Of a DNA stretch of 64,000 nucleotides, positions 62,925-64,000 are shown one piece after another. Where the stretch lies: the NCBI RefSeq assembly GCF_015351025.1, contig NZ_JADKRV010000003.1, positions 124,001 through 188,000 on the forward strand, in the 5' to 3' direction. Under the pieces are notes generated by a model. The model saw nothing but the letters and a program-made list of their open reading frames with translations, ran no database searches and was not told the origin of the DNA. This DNA comes from Curtobacterium sp. VKM Ac-1376. GTDB taxonomy: Bacteria; Actinomycetota; Actinomycetes; Actinomycetales; Microbacteriaceae. Both the position numbers and the translations under genes were made by a program. Numbering within the stretch: position 1 is the first letter of the stretch; every line of letters starts with the position of its first letter.

Positions 62925-64000
62925 TCAGCTCGCTGCGAGGGAGAAGGTGCGGCTCTTGGTCGCCGTTCCGTTGACGGTCTGTTCGATCACGAAGTCGAAC
63001 TTGGTCGCGCCCTTGGAGACGACGCGGTCGAAGGACCACGTGCCGTCGGTGGCGACATCGTGGGTGCCGGCGACGATCTGGGTGCCGCTGGGGTTGAGGA
63101 CACGGAACGTGGCGCCCGGGGTCGCGGTGCCGGTGAAGTGGTTCGAGACGCCGGCCGTCACGGACTTCGTCGCCACGGTGGCGTCCCGCACCGCCGACGC
63201 GCTCAGGGAGAAGGTGCGGCTCTTGGTCGCCGTTCCGTTGACGGTCTGTTCGATCACGAAGTCGAACTTGGTCGCGCCCTTGGAGACGACGCGGTCGAAG
63301 GACCACGTGCCGTCGGTGGCGACATCGTGGGTGCCGGCGACGATCTGGGTGCCGCTGGGGTTGAGGACACGGAACGTGGCGCCCGGGGTCGCGGTGCCGG
63401 TGAAGTGGTTCGAGACGCCGGCCGTGACCGACTTCGTGGTGACCGTCGCCGGGATGACGCGCTTCTCCTCGGCACTGAAACCGATGTTCCGCATGATCGA
63501 GGTCCGGCCGTCCGCGGTGGTCTGCGTGAAGGTCAGCTCGTAGCCGTCGCGGCTGGTCAGTGCGGCGTCGGCCTTCCAGGTCCCGACGCCCGAACGTGCG
63601 CCGGTGACCCTTGCCTCGAAGACCTCCTTGCCGTTCTGGTCGGTCGCGGTGATGGTCGCGCCGGACTCGGCGGTGCCGGAGAAGACGCGACCGCCCGGCG
63701 TGTAGGTGTTGGTGTCGGCCAGGCCCTCGACCTGCAGGAGGCGGGGGAGCGGCACTCGCTCCGACATCGACGAGAACCCCTGGCCGTCGAAGCCCAGGTT
63801 GACGATGTCGAGCTGCTTGCCGGTCTCCTGTGCCCTGATGACGTAGCTCCAGGCGTCGCTGTGCCCGACGCCGGCCACGACCCGGTCGCCGTCGAGGACC
63901 CAGAGCGCGGGAGCGTCATCACGCTCGCCGACGACCTGGACGCGGCCATCGGTGTGGACGTACGCGGAGCGCAGGGTCGGCTTCGGCACCGAGGCATCGG
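62925..64000 (-). CDS. Secreted repeat protein, 5' end outside the window
   Basis: The frame is open to the window edge (reading D-A-S-V-P-K-P-T before a GTG at 63989), so the N-terminus lies beyond. The visible part is ~357 residues: a beta-propeller-like start (AYVHTDGRVQVVGERDD, DGDRVVAGVGHSDAW), an Ig-like module, and two C-terminal ~89-residue repeats (FTGTATPGATFRVLNPSGTQIVAGTHDVATDGTWSFDRVV, split by function) ending AAS. The repeats are the same family as in the genes at 51947 and 59348, with AGTH in place of PGTF. Confidence 0.82.
   Translation of the reverse strand, partial: DASVPKPTLRSAYVHTDGRVQVVGERDDAPALWVLDGDRVVAGVGHSDAWSYVIRAQETGKQLDIVNLGFDGQGFSSMSERVPLPRLLQVEGLADTNTYTPGGRVFSGTAESGATITATDQNGKEVFEARVTGARSGVGTWKADAALTSRDGYELTFTQTTADGRTSIMRNIGFSAEEKRVIPATVTTKSVTAGVSNHFTGTATPGATFRVLNPSGTQIVAGTHDVATDGTWSFDRVVSKGATKFDFVIEQTVNGTATKSRTFSLSASAVRDATVATKSVTAGVSNHFTGTATPGATFRVLNPSGTQIVAGTHDVATDGTWSFDRVVSKGATKFDFVIEQTVNGTATKSRTFSLAAS
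62938..63425 (-). repeat. Perfect 221-bp direct repeat with 267-bp period
   Basis: 62938-63158 and 63205-63425 appear identical by eye and code for the last two protein repeats; the ~46 bp between copies differ. Confidence 0.85.

Overview
The window is high-GC actinobacterial chromosome. A C50-carotenoid operon with a two-subunit cyclase and a lycopene elongase, a dnaK operon ending in hspR with HAIR-type operators, twin-arginine exported proteins and many leaderless genes with a TANNNT box 6-8 nt before the start codon point to the Microbacteriaceae. Curtobacterium is my best guess. I see no tRNA, rRNA, CRISPR array, insertion sequence, prophage or replication origin.

Layout: 1-0.4 kb holds the 3' end of a small Cys-rich protein that resembles a bacteriocin precursor. 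0.5-6.4 kb is the pigment locus: idi faces crtE-crtB-crtI-crtYe-crtYf-crtEb, and the six crt genes are joined by stop/start overlaps. 6.4-13.5 kb carries housekeeping and accessory genes (Gfo/Idh oxidoreductase, metallo-hydrolase, DUF3618, YihY, DedA-like, SDR, ABC-F, DUF3151). 13.6-20.1 kb is a four-gene minus-strand operon for uptake and hydrolysis of a beta-galactoside. 20.3-26.6 kb has an acidic protein coupled to a release-factor-like protein, a TetR/MFS pair and a GntR/MFS pair. 26.8-35.9 kb is a LacI-controlled locus: a family-5 binding protein, two permeases, a fused double ATPase, an alpha/beta hydrolase and a GH1 beta-glucosidase, probably for beta-gluco-oligosaccharides.

37.3-51.3 kb is an exopolysaccharide locus of two converging operons. 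The plus operon encodes four enzymes that match the WbpA/B/E/D route to UDP-2,3-diacetamido-2,3-dideoxyglucuronic acid, then a flippase, a glycosyltransferase and an exported beta-helix protein. The minus operon encodes a Wzc-like tyrosine kinase, a priming sugar-phosphate transferase, two glycosyltransferases and a polymerase-like membrane protein.

51.4-64 kb is an envelope region: a DUF3060-like lipoprotein, three secreted proteins built from the same ~90-residue beta-sandwich-like repeat, and a second beta-helix protein paralogous to the one in the polysaccharide operon. The dnaK-grpE-dnaJ-hspR operon lies in its middle. The shared repeat family together with the duplicated beta-helix protein is the best candidate here for an undescribed surface system.

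Other points worth attention are a GH1 gene with no ATG, GTG or TTG start ahead of its conserved N-terminus, a 5x16-bp tandem array across the stop codon of the gene before it, a 21-codon ORF wedged between two permease genes by ATGA overlaps on both sides, and a near-symmetrical -10 element shared by idi and crtE.
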